Part shown: positions 1 to 8,237 of the stretch, in pieces
Position numbering within the stretch: position 1 is the first letter of the stretch
Layout: the number at the start of each line of letters is the position of its first letter
Source: Vibrio astriarenae
GTDB lineage: Bacteria; Pseudomonadota; Gammaproteobacteria; Enterobacterales; Vibrionaceae
Assembly: GCF_010587385.1 (NCBI RefSeq)
Contig: NZ_CP047476.1
Span: 744,001 to 808,000 of the forward strand
Direction of reading: 5' to 3'
Length of the DNA: 64,000 bases
Notes under the pieces: generated by a model
The model's database searches: none
Seen by the model: the letters and a program-made list of their open reading frames with translations, nothing else
What the model was told of the DNA's origin: nothing
Position numbers and translations under genes: made by a program

Positions 1-93
1 CATAACTCTGTATGCCTACGAATGGCGGTTGTGTAAGGCTTTTGAAAGAACAAAGTCGAAAAGTGAGCAAAGAAGCACTTAGCTCCCTCACCC

Positions 94-558
94 TCATCGA
101 TTAGTGAAGCACTTTGAAGATACTCTTTTTCCGCTTTTAATGACTTCAATCTCTTTGTCATTTGGTTCACCAAGGACATCACTTGTCATTATTCTTGTGT
201 TTCCAATCTTTATTAATTTATTTCTAAACCGATTAGAAATCTCTCGGGCATACGTAGACATAAACGCAAAAAACCATGCAATAATTGCTGCTCCAGCACC
301 AGAAGCGAAGTTGTAGTCACTCAGATTCTCAAGGACGATGTATTGCAAACCTGCTATCACTAATAAGGTTAACGGTAGGACAATTAAGATCATCACCTTC
401 ATAATAAGCATCTCACAATCACTCCTATACCGAAGTTTATAGAAGTTAAATTTCCTTAAGATGAACCGAGTCAAGAAAAACTGGAATCCGAAGAGCACGC
501 CAAAATTCAAGAGACCGAAAAAAATTACCACAATAATTACTTTAACAATTGCAAACAT
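94..558 (-). CDS. Small membrane protein, unknown function
   Basis: A 154-residue protein of no family I recognise. The first half is very hydrophobic. I see a membrane segment at about residues 3-28, a second at about 50-72 and a third at about 85-100, followed by a charged cytoplasmic-looking tail of about 50 residues. I chose the ATG at 558 over an upstream in-frame start at 585 because AGGAGA lies just before it and the first membrane helix starts at once. It stands alone, downstream of the repeated-domain array, and has no copy of the island promoter in front. It resembles the other small membrane proteins of this island only in general character. Confidence 0.6.
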   Translation of the reverse strand: MFAIVKVIIVVIFFGLLNFGVLFGFQFFLTRFILRKFNFYKLRYRSDCEMLIMKVMILIVLPLTLLVIAGLQYIVLENLSDYNFASGAGAAIIAWFFAFMSTYAREISNRFRNKLIKIGNTRIMTSDVLGEPNDKEIEVIKSGKRVSSKCFTNR

Positions 559-630
559 AACTCTCCTTCCAGTAATTATTATCATCTAAGTACATAATGG
601 GTAATACCCCGAACGTACGACTTGCAATCT

Positions 631-1722
631 CTAGTTTGGTTTTTGCCTTGTTCTTTGAAGTCTCCGCTTCAATAAGTCCAGAAGTCCACCTTCAATACGA
701 ACAAACCCATTATTCTCTAAAGTGCCGCGAGTGTAGTGACCAATTAAATCGTCAAAACACTTGTTAAGTTCATCTAATGTGCCGTCAAACTCAAAAAACA
801 TGTCGATAGAAGGACTTAAAAGGCCTGAATCATCAACATAGTAATAGTCAATGACGGAGTAATGTGTATCCTCTACAGTTACAGCATAGTGAGCCACAAC
901 CATGCGCTTGCAATAACGTTCGAATTCACCCGTCTGCCTATTTTTGATACTTCCGTAATGACGGAATCCACATACCCCAATACGAAAATTAATATCTGGT
1001 TTATAACTAAGAACCAAAACAAACTGCTCTTCAGCACCAATCAACTTCCGCTCTTCTTCAGACAGGATGATTTCGTACTTGGAATGTTGCGTCAGTATCT
1101 CTTCATGTGATGGGTCATTAAATCTAACGGGAACTACTCCAAAAAAGCGATTGCAAATTTCTAGTTCCCTTTTAGGCTCAACACGCTTGAATCTCTCTTC
1201 ATCGCGAACAAACCCATTACCAATAAATGTACCACTGGCATAGCGAGTAAATAATTCCTTGAAGCACAGCGATAAATTATTCAGGCTGCCGTCAAATGTG
1301 CACAGGACATCTATAGAGGGATTTAATAAACCAGAGTCCTCAACATAGAAATAGTCAATGACTGAGTAGTAAGTACCACCAACTGTAACCGCATAGTGAG
1401 CCACAACCATGTCTTTACAGTATCTCTCAACCTCACGAGTTTCTTTATTCATTTTACTTCCGTAATGACGAAAACCGACCACCATAACAGGGAAAGTAAA
1501 ATCAGGCTTATAACTAAGAATCAGTTGCTTTTGACCTTGAGCATTAATTAAACCTTGCTCTCTCCTTGAAAGGTCTAACCTGAAGTTAGAATGCTGACTC
1601 AGCAAATCTGCATGAGAAGGATCAGAAAAATTAACTGGAACCACACCAAAACTTGTATTAGTAACCTCTAGCTTGCCCCCCCGTTTAGAAAAAATATAAA
1701 AAAGTGTTTTGAATAAACCCAT
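631..1722 (-). CDS. Two-domain member of a tandem unknown family
   Basis: A 363-residue protein made of two copies of the domain that forms each of the next three genes (about residues 18-180 and 188-350). Shared landmarks in both halves are FGVVPV near the start, LSYKPD, FRHYGS, ERYCK, VVAHYAV, HYSVIDY or its variant, SGLL.PSID, FDG and NGFVR near the end. No signal peptide or membrane segment is seen. The fusion most likely arose when two adjacent copies joined in frame. It begins 6 bp after the stop of the preceding copy, so the array is probably one mRNA. Function unknown. A tandem array of diverged small soluble proteins is a pattern seen for immunity proteins, but nothing here proves that. 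Confidence 0.75.
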   Translation of the reverse strand: MGLFKTLFYIFSKRGGKLEVTNTSFGVVPVNFSDPSHADLLSQHSNFRLDLSRREQGLINAQGQKQLILSYKPDFTFPVMVVGFRHYGSKMNKETREVERYCKDMVVAHYAVTVGGTYYSVIDYFYVEDSGLLNPSIDVLCTFDGSLNNLSLCFKELFTRYASGTFIGNGFVRDEERFKRVEPKRELEICNRFFGVVPVRFNDPSHEEILTQHSKYEIILSEEERKLIGAEEQFVLVLSYKPDINFRIGVCGFRHYGSIKNRQTGEFERYCKRMVVAHYAVTVEDTHYSVIDYYYVDDSGLLSPSIDMFFEFDGTLDELNKCFDDLIGHYTRGTLENNGFVRIEGGLLDLLKRRLQRTRQKPN

Positions 1723-1728
1723 CGTCCA

Positions 1729-2220
1729 TCACCAATCACATTCATGTCGTTCAATCGCGTTACCCTTAAGGTAGCCGTCTGTGTATTTCATAAACAATTT
1801 GTTGAAAGCATTTGAGTAGTCATCTTGAGTTCCATCAAAATTCATAACACCGTCAAGCATAGGGTCCGCAAAACCTTTATCACCAAGGTGGTAGTAGTCA
1901 AACACAATGCAGTCTTCTCCATTGTGCTTGATAGCATAATAGGCAATCGCCATATCTACCATCTTACTCTTATCACCACCGAGCTCATGATATTTAAACT
2001 TAACAACCATCAAAGGAAGTTTTTTATTGGGGGTAAAACTCAAAGCTACCGCACTCTCTTTCTTGCGAGGGGTGAGAACTTGGATTTCTTCTTTATTCAA
2101 TGAAAATGTAAAACAATCATTGTCCCCAAAGAGCTCTGGAAAACGTGGAGATGATAATGTTTTAAGATGCCTTCCGAAGGTACGCTGAGTGACTTCTAGG
2201 AGTCTTTTTCTACTGGACAT
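1729..2220 (-). CDS. Divergent member of the tandem unknown family
   Basis: A 163-residue protein and the most diverged copy in the array. It keeps the overall layout: FGRHLKT in place of FGVVPV, then LSFTPNK, AIAYYAI, FDYYHLGDKGF and FDGT. It has lost the ERYCK and RHYGS motifs. I chose the ATG at 2220; a TTG start further upstream would overlap the preceding gene's stop codon. It follows the upstream copy by 5 bp and precedes the two-domain copy by 6 bp, consistent with one operon driven from the island promoter near 3.48 kb. No known function. Confidence 0.7.
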   Translation of the reverse strand: MSSRKRLLEVTQRTFGRHLKTLSSPRFPELFGDNDCFTFSLNKEEIQVLTPRKKESAVALSFTPNKKLPLMVVKFKYHELGGDKSKMVDMAIAYYAIKHNGEDCIVFDYYHLGDKGFADPMLDGVMNFDGTQDDYSNAFNKLFMKYTDGYLKGNAIERHECDW

Positions 2221-2225
2221 AAGTT

Positions 2226-2762
2226 TTAATTCCAATCTGAGTGGTTACGAATAAACCCATTATCGATAAAAGAACCTTTGGCATAATCAGCGAACAACCT
2301 ATCAAAACACTCCAAATGGCCATCTAGCGAGCCATCAAATCTACAAATATAATCAATAGATGGGCATAAAAGACCATCACCATCAACATAGTAATAGTTA
2401 AAAATTGAATAATGCATCTCTCCCGCAGTGACCGAATAGTGAGCCAAAATCATACTCTCAGTACAAACTGTAAGATCACCAGTGTGCTCGTCCTTATTGC
2501 AGTAGTAACGACGGAACCTCACCACTGTCATAGGAAAAAAACGATCTGGTCTGTAACTAAGGAGCATATGAGACTGCCCATCTATACCGATCAGCTTTTG
2601 CTCTTTCTTAGATAGATCTAACTTGTATGATGAATACTGACTCAGTTGTTCAGCATGAGACGGCTCAGGATATCGAACCGGAACGACTCCAAAGGATCGG
2701 TTGTGAACCTCTAATTCCACTTTAGGCTCACTCTTAAATAAAAATTTCGTTAACCGCTTCAA
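2226..2762 (-). CDS. Member of the tandem unknown family (TTG start)
   Basis: A 178-residue copy of the array domain. It has FGVVPVR, LSYRPD, FRRYYC, ILAHYSV, HYSIFNYYYVDG, SGLL-like GDGLLCPSID, FDGSLD and NGFIRN. No ATG is available near the start. The TTG at 2762 is preferred because GGAG lies about 9 bases upstream, inside the last codons of the preceding gene, which gives translational coupling. The N-terminus (LKRLTKFLFK) is short, basic and hydrophobic like the N-termini of the sister copies. Function unknown. Confidence 0.7.
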   Translation of the reverse strand: MKRLTKFLFKSEPKVELEVHNRSFGVVPVRYPEPSHAEQLSQYSSYKLDLSKKEQKLIGIDGQSHMLLSYRPDRFFPMTVVRFRRYYCNKDEHTGDLTVCTESMILAHYSVTAGEMHYSIFNYYYVDGDGLLCPSIDYICRFDGSLDGHLECFDRLFADYAKGSFIDNGFIRNHSDWN

Positions 2763-2767
2763 AACTA

Positions 2768-3298
2768 TTAACTCCAATCCGATGGATCGCGAATAAACAC
2801 ATTATCCACAAAAGAACCTCTCGCATAGCGGGTAAAAAAAGTCCTAAAGCAGGATAACAGCTCATCTAGAGTCCCATCAAACTTACAAACGATATCAATT
2901 GAGGGACTTGATAGACCAGAATTATCAACGTAAAAATAATCAATAACCGAGTAATGAGTGCCATCCACAACGACAGCATAGTGTACAACCACCATATCCT
3001 TGCAGTATCGCTCTACCTCCCCAGTCTTGCTATTATGTGAACTTCCATAATGACTGAAACCCACTACTGTGACAGGTAAAGTGAAGTCAGGCTTGTAACT
3101 AAGCACAATATTAAATTGCCCATTAGCACCAAGCAACTCCTGCTCTTTCTCTGAGAGAGCTAATTTATACCCTGAGTGCTTACTTAGCTCATCTACGTGT
3201 GAAGAATTGGTAAAAATAACAGGAGCCACCCCAAAAGAGCGATTGGTAATCTCTAACTTCGTTTTATTCTTTGAAAAAATACGCTTGAATACGTTCAT
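2768..3298 (-). CDS. First member of the tandem unknown family
   Basis: A 176-residue protein that opens the array. It carries the full motif set: FGVAPV, LSYKPD, GFSHYGS, TGEVERYCKDMVV, HYSVIDYFYVD, SGLSSPSID, FDGTLDEL and the terminal DPSDW. AGAGG lies upstream of its ATG. A copy of the island promoter sits about 170-200 bp upstream, so the four genes 3298-631 probably form one unit with a leader of about 160 nt. No catalytic signature is seen. Conserved aromatic (HY, DYYY) and acidic residues suggest a binding fold rather than an enzyme, but this is a guess. Confidence 0.75.
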   Translation of the reverse strand: MNVFKRIFSKNKTKLEITNRSFGVAPVIFTNSSHVDELSKHSGYKLALSEKEQELLGANGQFNIVLSYKPDFTLPVTVVGFSHYGSSHNSKTGEVERYCKDMVVVHYAVVVDGTHYSVIDYFYVDNSGLSSPSIDIVCKFDGTLDELLSCFRTFFTRYARGSFVDNVFIRDPSDWS

Positions 3299-3466
3299 TG
3301 GTACCTCTGAATATTCTTAGTATTTGGCGGATACGTTAGACTATTTACGAGACCAGCCGCCGCACACTTTCCCGTCGTTTAGTCACTTGTCTTTTATGTT
3401 TAACACCTAAACAGCGTAGGCTTTTCATAGTTAGACACTCTCATACAACGTTGAACCAGTGTCATC

Positions 3467-3497
3467 ACTATATCGCTTAGATCGGACGAAATACGTC
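3467..3497 (-). promoter_or_regulatory. Island promoter: palindrome plus -10
   Basis: The palindrome GACGTATTTCGTC (minus strand, 3485-3497) is followed 12 bp later by TATAGT (3472-3467), a good -10 hexamer. There is no recognisable TTGACA; the palindrome sits where a -35 would be. It is one of 12 such promoters in the island and drives the array at 631-3298. Confidence 0.7.
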
Positions 3498-3545
3498 TAT
3501 ATGGCTACTATCTCTAATAAAAGCATCACATTTAAATTTCATTCA

Positions 3546-3576
3546 GACGAATTTCATCGACTTATGTTGCTATAGT
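3546..3576 (+). promoter_or_regulatory. Island promoter for the HD gene
   Basis: GACGAATTTCATC (3546-3558) is followed by exactly 12 bp and then TATAGT (3571-3576), giving a predicted start of transcription about 48 nt before the HD-domain gene. The palindrome is weaker than the other copies (CATC for CGTC), yet spacing and -10 match exactly. It reads on the plus strand, opposite to most copies. Confidence 0.65.
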
Positions 3577-3630
3577 CTTCACATCACGCCCAGAGCTGAC
3601 CTCAAGCAATCTTATGCACAACAGGTAGAG

Positions 3631-4242
3631 ATGATGCGCTATCCAAATTCCATCAATAAAGTACTTATTCAACGTATTGTTAAACAGTTCCCGTTTAACC
3701 ATAAACATTCTGAGCATGGCATGGGCCACTGGTTAAGAGTAATCAATAATGGTTTGCAGCTAGCCCAAGATAACCCCTTGATCGATATTGACGTGGTTTT
3801 TTGGTTTGGCTTGTTTCATGACTGTTGCCGACTCAATGAGCATCGCGACCCACATCATGGAGAACGAGCACGCCATTTCATTGAACAACTGCGTGACCAC
3901 CTACCATTAAACCACGCACAACTGGAACAACTTAAAGAGGCATGTGCAATTCATACCAAACATTTTTTGCACGATGACCCCACGATTGCCGCATGCCTAG
4001 ATGCTGACCGCCTCGACCTACCGAGAGTCAATGTTGATATTAACCCTGTTTATTTGTCACTTGAGGCAGCAAAGTGTCCTCAGTTAATCGCCAAATGCAC
4101 TCAAAAAGCTCGATCTTGGGCTGTCGATGAAGAGCTTGCCTCACAACTTGGCGTAGCGCACTTATTTGATATTGAGCAGCATATCCTAGACTTCTTCGAT
4201 AAATACGCACTAGACAGCTCGACACAGGGTATCAACGAATGA
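3631..4242 (+). CDS. HD-domain phosphohydrolase
   Basis: A 203-residue member of the metal-dependent HD superfamily, which hydrolyses phosphate esters, often of nucleotides. Visible metal ligands are the early histidines (HKHSEHGMGHW, about residues 25-36), the HD pair in LFHDCCRLNEH (about 67-77) and the later DADRLDLPR (about 130-138). AGGTAG precedes the ATG. It is soluble. Its stop overlaps the start of a small zinc-ribbon gene (ATGA), so the two are coupled. The gene sits behind an island promoter. The substrate cannot be told from sequence; the order of motifs resembles small stand-alone HD hydrolases rather than dGTPases or SpoT. Confidence 0.8.
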   Translation: MMRYPNSINKVLIQRIVKQFPFNHKHSEHGMGHWLRVINNGLQLAQDNPLIDIDVVFWFGLFHDCCRLNEHRDPHHGERARHFIEQLRDHLPLNHAQLEQLKEACAIHTKHFLHDDPTIAACLDADRLDLPRVNVDINPVYLSLEAAKCPQLIAKCTQKARSWAVDEELASQLGVAHLFDIEQHILDFFDKYALDSSTQGINE

Positions 4243-4418
4243 ACTACGACATCTACTACTGTCACTTCTGTAAAAAACTAACCGAGCACATGAGTGGTGA
4301 GTATATGGACGTAGAGCATGATGAGAATGGCACTCCACTCTACTTCCTTGCTATTGAACAAATCTGTCTAGAGTGCCATCACCGAGATTGTGAAGAGCTG
4401 ACAAAACCAAAGCCTTAA
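4239..4418 (+). CDS. Tiny zinc-ribbon protein
   Basis: A 59-residue protein. It carries YCHFCKK near the N-terminus and CLECHHRDC near the C-terminus, two CxxC knuckles that should bind one zinc ion. The middle is acidic. Its start codon overlaps the stop of the HD-hydrolase gene (ATGA), which implies translational coupling and a shared role, perhaps as an accessory or regulator of the hydrolase. A 14-nt perfect palindrome, GTGCTAATTAGCAC, follows the stop at 4420-4433. Function not known. Confidence 0.65.
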   Translation: MNYDIYYCHFCKKLTEHMSGEYMDVEHDENGTPLYFLAIEQICLECHHRDCEELTKPKP

Positions 4419-4454
4419 AGTGCTAATTAGCACACTTAACGACAGGCGTGGTCC

Positions 4455-5252
4455 CTACATTAACCCTACCAACCATTGCAAATATTTTGGTGGACTGTCT
4501 GGAATCCACAGCAAGCCATAAAGAACCGAATAAGGTATGAGCGCCAATACATAACAGGCAGCGCCATACAAATAACTGAGACCAATAGCGACACCGGGCA
4601 TCCCTGTTCTTTCTTGAATTAAAGGAGATTCAAGCTTGGTCAACCAATCTGTTTGTAACAATAGCCACACAAGGGCGACCTGGAAACAACAGCATATAGT
4701 CAAAAACACAGCACCCAATACAAACTGCTGTGGGAGTTGTGTGAGTGCGATGAACATTGCGAACAATGGAAGAAACAGGGGCATAAAGAAACAAACGAGT
4801 ATTTGCCAAACATTTTGTATCATGAACAGCCGCTTGCGCTTCTTTTCTATTTGTGTTGCTGCTTGGGCAGCGATTTGTTTCCTACTCTGTTCATTTCGAT
4901 AGATTGTCTCTACAACATCAAGAAAATCTCGAACATTGGTCATCTGAGGATGCCCTTTATCGCACTCCTTTGCCTCAAGCTCACCATGACAAAAAGCAAG
5001 TAAATTCTCTCTTACTACCTTGATACCGAACTCATACACTTGCCCGACCGCAAACGCCAACGCTTCGAGCATAGGTTGCGAAAAGCAACCCATACAGCGT
5101 TGTTGTCCTTGAAAATCCTCTTTTTCAAGGAATGGTATCCACACTGGGGTGTATTCTCTATTCAACTTGGAAGAGATAAAGCAGTAGGGGCATTGTTTAC
5201 TTTGGGCCGTATCCTTATTGTGACAAACGATACATTCACATTCCTTGTCCAT
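4455..5252 (-). CDS. Zinc-finger membrane protein, unknown
   Basis: A 265-residue protein. The N-terminal part holds several cysteine pairs (CECIVCHNK, CPYC, CMGC), pointing to one or two zinc knuckles. A charged helix follows (about residues 130-150). The C-terminal half has three or four hydrophobic segments ending in LLWIPDSPPKYLQW. I chose the ATG at 5252, two bases after the stop of the upstream gene and preceded by AAGGG, over an in-frame codon 87 bases earlier that would overlap that gene. It is the second gene of an operon with 5255-6043 behind an island promoter. No homologue recognised. Confidence 0.65.
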   Translation of the reverse strand: MDKECECIVCHNKDTAQSKQCPYCFISSKLNREYTPVWIPFLEKEDFQGQQRCMGCFSQPMLEALAFAVGQVYEFGIKVVRENLLAFCHGELEAKECDKGHPQMTNVRDFLDVVETIYRNEQSRKQIAAQAATQIEKKRKRLFMIQNVWQILVCFFMPLFLPLFAMFIALTQLPQQFVLGAVFLTICCCFQVALVWLLLQTDWLTKLESPLIQERTGMPGVAIGLSYLYGAACYVLALIPYSVLYGLLWIPDSPPKYLQWLVGLM

Positions 5253-5254
5253 GA

Positions 5255-6043
5255 TTACAGCCCTTGATTTAAACACCTTTCTTTGTGCACACGCACAACC
5301 ACACTGACCAGAGTATCCAATAGCGCTGGCGTTTCGCACTGCATCGACTCGATATCTCGAACTAAGTGCTTAGGTCGAACGTTACGCATGGTTTGATGAT
5401 TAGCCAGAACGAAATGTACCTCTGGCAACTGACCTTTTGTTTGATTTTCAATTACACATGTCATTAAGCCGATAGCTTCTAACTCAGACTCCAAAAAAGT
5501 TTGACGTTCGTTGGCATTGTCATGCCATGCGAGATTAATGGCCCTTTGGTTGTGTGGACGCGATGCTGCCCACTCATTGATCAGGCTGGTTGCTTGTTTT
5601 TCAATGTAGTGCAATCCACTGCTTAATAGGCCGTTATGCAGCACGTCTTTGTAGATCAGTTGAACTTCCGTTTCGCAGTATTCACTGCGATAGCCCTTGG
5701 GAATTTCGCTAATATATCTAGGGTTACGAGTTTGCTCTTCAAGTTTGAGTGCATACTCATCCCACGGTTCAACCGCTAGGTGAGATTGAACACGCCATTG
5801 AGGAATGTCGTGACTCAAAAGATCAGGCCAAGCAATAAATTCTCCACCTTCTCGCGCAAGGCAAAGTAAAGAAATAGCGTCATCCCCCGCCCCACGAAAC
5901 TTCTGTAATTCAGTGAGCAATGCTGTGATAACTTCATCTGTCGCATTCCACCACTGCTCGTTTCTAATATCGTTGTTTTTTTCGTGAAAATACCCTGGTA
6001 GAAAATGTTCGTACACGGCTTCTTCATTGGTAAAGGTCATCAT
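5255..6043 (-). CDS. Hypothetical soluble protein
   Basis: A 262-residue soluble protein, rich in acidic residues and tryptophan (NEQWWNATDEV, about residues 28-38). No membrane segment or clear catalytic motif is seen, and I do not recognise the family. It is the first gene of a two-gene unit with the zinc-finger membrane protein downstream (2 bp gap). Transcription is predicted to start about 30 nt upstream, from the island promoter at 6081-6111. Confidence 0.65.
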   Translation of the reverse strand: MMTFTNEEAVYEHFLPGYFHEKNNDIRNEQWWNATDEVITALLTELQKFRGAGDDAISLLCLAREGGEFIAWPDLLSHDIPQWRVQSHLAVEPWDEYALKLEEQTRNPRYISEIPKGYRSEYCETEVQLIYKDVLHNGLLSSGLHYIEKQATSLINEWAASRPHNQRAINLAWHDNANERQTFLESELEAIGLMTCVIENQTKGQLPEVHFVLANHQTMRNVRPKHLVRDIESMQCETPALLDTLVSVVVRVHKERCLNQGL

Positions 6044-6080
6044 CGCGCGCCTCTAGTGCTTAATGGAAATTGACACACTC

Positions 6081-6111
6081 ACTCTAACAAACGTAACCGA
6101 CGTTTTTCGTC
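6081..6111 (-). promoter_or_regulatory. Island promoter
   Basis: On the minus strand GACGAAAAACGTC (6111-6099) is followed by 12 bp and TAGAGT (6086-6081). The predicted transcript starts about 30 nt before the gene at 6043. The 12-bp spacer ends in TTTGT as in the copy near 8.0 kb. Confidence 0.7.
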
Positions 6112-6202
6112 TACGTGTTAAAGTCAGTGAAATGATAATTTTGGAATGACTAAGCCAACTGCATTGCTTAGTTCCTGTTAGAAATTGAAACTTGCAGTGA
6201 CA

Positions 6203-6224
6203 GCTCTGTGTCAAGAGACAGAGC
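6203..6224 (-). terminator. Possible terminator hairpin
   Basis: GCTCTGT and ACAGAGC face each other across an 8-nt loop just downstream of the GIY-YIG gene's stop. There is no strong U tract, so it may be a weak or Rho-assisted stop. Confidence 0.35.
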
Positions 6225-6238
6225 CGTCTCTGAATGAC

Positions 6239-7768
6239 TCAAAGTAACTCAGCCATTAACTCTTTTATTGTCGCTACATCATCTTCATTGAAATCAAAAA
6301 GTTCCGTGTAGCCATCCATGATCGAACCATCGATGTCTTTAATGTTTCTATCTTCCATCATGTCGTGGATACTCTGCTCTAACTTGTAGCACTCCAACAG
6401 CGTAGCACGACCAATCGCGACCTCCTCCCATTGGAACTTTCTATAGCCAGACATTCGCTCAGCAAGAGTGCTGGTTGTTATTCCTACTTTGTAGACGACA
6501 CGTTCATCTATCGTCATTTTAACGAAGTAAAGTAGGCTTGGTTTGGTCGCTAGCGCCTCATCTCTTGTGAGGATAGTCATATTGTAGCGACCAGTACCAA
6601 CAAGCTTTTGGTCACCTAACTTAACAGCCTCCTCCAACGACATTCTGTTGAGCCGACTTGACATTAAACCTTTGGGAATACCAAAGTAATCAGAGATTTC
6701 GTTAATAGATGTAAACTCCATCCCGTTCCACGTGTACACCGTTGTATTAGGCGCAGGGTCGAGACCGACAATCTGGCGTGGTGTCCAATTATTAGCTCTC
6801 CTATTTCTCAACGTCTCTATTTGGATACCGAATTCATCAGCAGCCTCTTGTAAGGTTGCGAACCTTTTATCATCAACAACAAATGTTTTATTTCTGCCTT
6901 CCATCATCACGGCTTCTTCAGGCGACCAACCTAAATCGACAATCCTCTGGCGTATTACATGTTGTTTGATTCCAAAATCATCACCAAGTGCCTGATAAGA
7001 CGAATAAGCCTTTCCATCAACAATCATCGTCGGCACGTTAGCGTAGTTGCTGTTTCTTTCAATCTCCGCTTCGGGAAGTAAAGTCCCATTATCCAGGCGG
7101 TGTTTAGATAAAGCTTGGGAGAGTGAAGCTCCCTTTTTTAGGCGTTCACGCAATGTGCCAACCGGAACACCAAACATTTTGGATAACTGTGGTGCTGTGT
7201 AGTGTTTGCCGTCTAACTCATAGTGTTTCACTTTGGCAGCGACGGTACGGCCGTCTACTATTGGTTCTTGCCCTAAACACTGGCCAATCGTTAGACCTTT
7301 CTTTCGCCGCTTGCGGAAAGTTCCACGGTCAACCCCATATTCACGACATATCTCCTTCACAGAGGTATAAACAATCCCCCCGTATTCGATCGTTTCAGCG
7401 CTGGCTGGCACATACTTTTTCTTCGGTTCCTGCATTGCTGGAGGAGTGTAGTCTTTTCTCTCTTTTGGCAGTATCAGTTCATCACCTCTGCGACCACGAT
7501 TATACCTTTGATACATCGTATTATGATTAACACCGTATTCAGTCGCTATTTCAGGGATAGATAAATACTGTTTACCTTCGATAACCTGCGGTTCAATTTT
7601 GATTGACCCACGTCGTTTTTTTTCTGCAACCATTGCTTGGTCAATTTCTAGCCCTTCATTAATACGGTTTTTAAAGGTCGGGAGAGAGCAGTTAATTTCG
7701 CTTTGATGAATTCGAAAAAAACTTGCAATACTTGAGTATTTGACGCCATTAAATGTAAAGTTTTTCAT
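6239..7768 (-). CDS. GIY-YIG-like protein with repeated helix-turn-helix modules
   Basis: A 509-residue protein with two parts. Residues about 1-390 carry at least six repeats of a 40-60 residue unit of the form Y-x-S/T-x-x-E/A-I/A-x-x-Y/F-G-V...TxxxR, for example FGVPVGTLRERLKKG and YGVDRGTFRKRRKKG. These look like the small helix-turn-helix (NUMOD-type) modules of homing endonucleases. The C-terminus (about 410-509) has LLYFVKM...YKVGITTSTLAERM, the start of a GIY-YIG domain of the T5orf172/MUG113 type, then a conserved E in LEQSIHDMM. Such proteins bind and may cut DNA. It stands as a single gene behind an island promoter with a leader of about 220 nt. Whether it is an active nuclease or a regulator is open. 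Confidence 0.65.
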   Translation of the reverse strand: MKNFTFNGVKYSSIASFFRIHQSEINCSLPTFKNRINEGLEIDQAMVAEKKRRGSIKIEPQVIEGKQYLSIPEIATEYGVNHNTMYQRYNRGRRGDELILPKERKDYTPPAMQEPKKKYVPASAETIEYGGIVYTSVKEICREYGVDRGTFRKRRKKGLTIGQCLGQEPIVDGRTVAAKVKHYELDGKHYTAPQLSKMFGVPVGTLRERLKKGASLSQALSKHRLDNGTLLPEAEIERNSNYANVPTMIVDGKAYSSYQALGDDFGIKQHVIRQRIVDLGWSPEEAVMMEGRNKTFVVDDKRFATLQEAADEFGIQIETLRNRRANNWTPRQIVGLDPAPNTTVYTWNGMEFTSINEISDYFGIPKGLMSSRLNRMSLEEAVKLGDQKLVGTGRYNMTILTRDEALATKPSLLYFVKMTIDERVVYKVGITTSTLAERMSGYRKFQWEEVAIGRATLLECYKLEQSIHDMMEDRNIKDIDGSIMDGYTELFDFNEDDVATIKELMAELL

Positions 7769-8237
7769 TATTATGTTTACTACTTTGTAGTCACTCTGTT
7801 ATCGTTATTGAATGCATTTGTGAAATGCAGTCTAATTCTTGTTCTTTCATTGACTATTCCGCAAGCTTTATAGTTTAACCTAACGTTCGATTTTATTGTG
7901 TCACTTCATAGACTTAAAATGTTACATGAGATGACACATCTATACTACACATACACCAGTACGCTATTCGCTTTGATTTTGTGTCCATACGCTCAATCTA
8001 ACAAAAAATATGGACGTTTTCCGTCTGTCACCACTTTAAACATTATCCCATTGACTTTAATGTTTTGGGTAAAATCATCTTATAGGTTTGCTGTGTCAAA
8101 ACGACAATTTGACCGAGATTGGTTTTCGGTTTCCAATCATATCCATTAATATTAATCTGACACATGAAACAGAAAAAACACATCAACCAACACATTCATA
8201 GCATGCAGCAACCAAATCACAACATAAAATCACACAC
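7769..8237. other. Intergenic region, 469 bp
   Basis: It holds the island promoter for the GIY-YIG gene (7995-8025) and its long leader. Open frames here have no ribosome site or recognisable protein. The part next to 8237 is AT-rich and without obvious structure. Confidence 0.5.
7995..8025 (-). promoter_or_regulatory. Island promoter
   Basis: Minus strand: GACGGAAAACGTC (8025-8013), 12-bp spacer, TAGATT (8000-7995). It shares the TTTGTTAGA sequence around the -10 with the copy near 6.1 kb, so the two may be a duplicated pair. It drives the gene ending at 6239 with a leader of about 220 nt. Confidence 0.7.

Larger units (their letters stand above)
3299..3630. other. Divergent intergenic region with two island promoters
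   Basis: This 332-bp gap separates the minus-strand array from the plus-strand HD gene. It holds two separate copies of the island promoter pointing outward, at 3467-3497 (minus) and 3546-3576 (plus). A 27-codon basic open frame (3345-3428, minus) lies in the long leader of the array but is unsupported. Nothing else is evident. Confidence 0.6.

Noticed and set aside
2..82. Open frame entering from the left edge (ends at 82, plus strand)
   Set aside because: Only 26 codons are visible and nothing in them is recognisable, so a gene end cannot be claimed.
3345..3428. A 27-codon basic open frame in the leader of the tandem array
   Set aside because: It has a weak ribosome site and could be a leader peptide, but such short frames arise by chance.
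7898..8149. Plus-strand open frame of 83 codons in the gap after the GIY-YIG gene
   Set aside because: It has no ribosome site, low-complexity content and runs through the island promoter; it is most likely chance.
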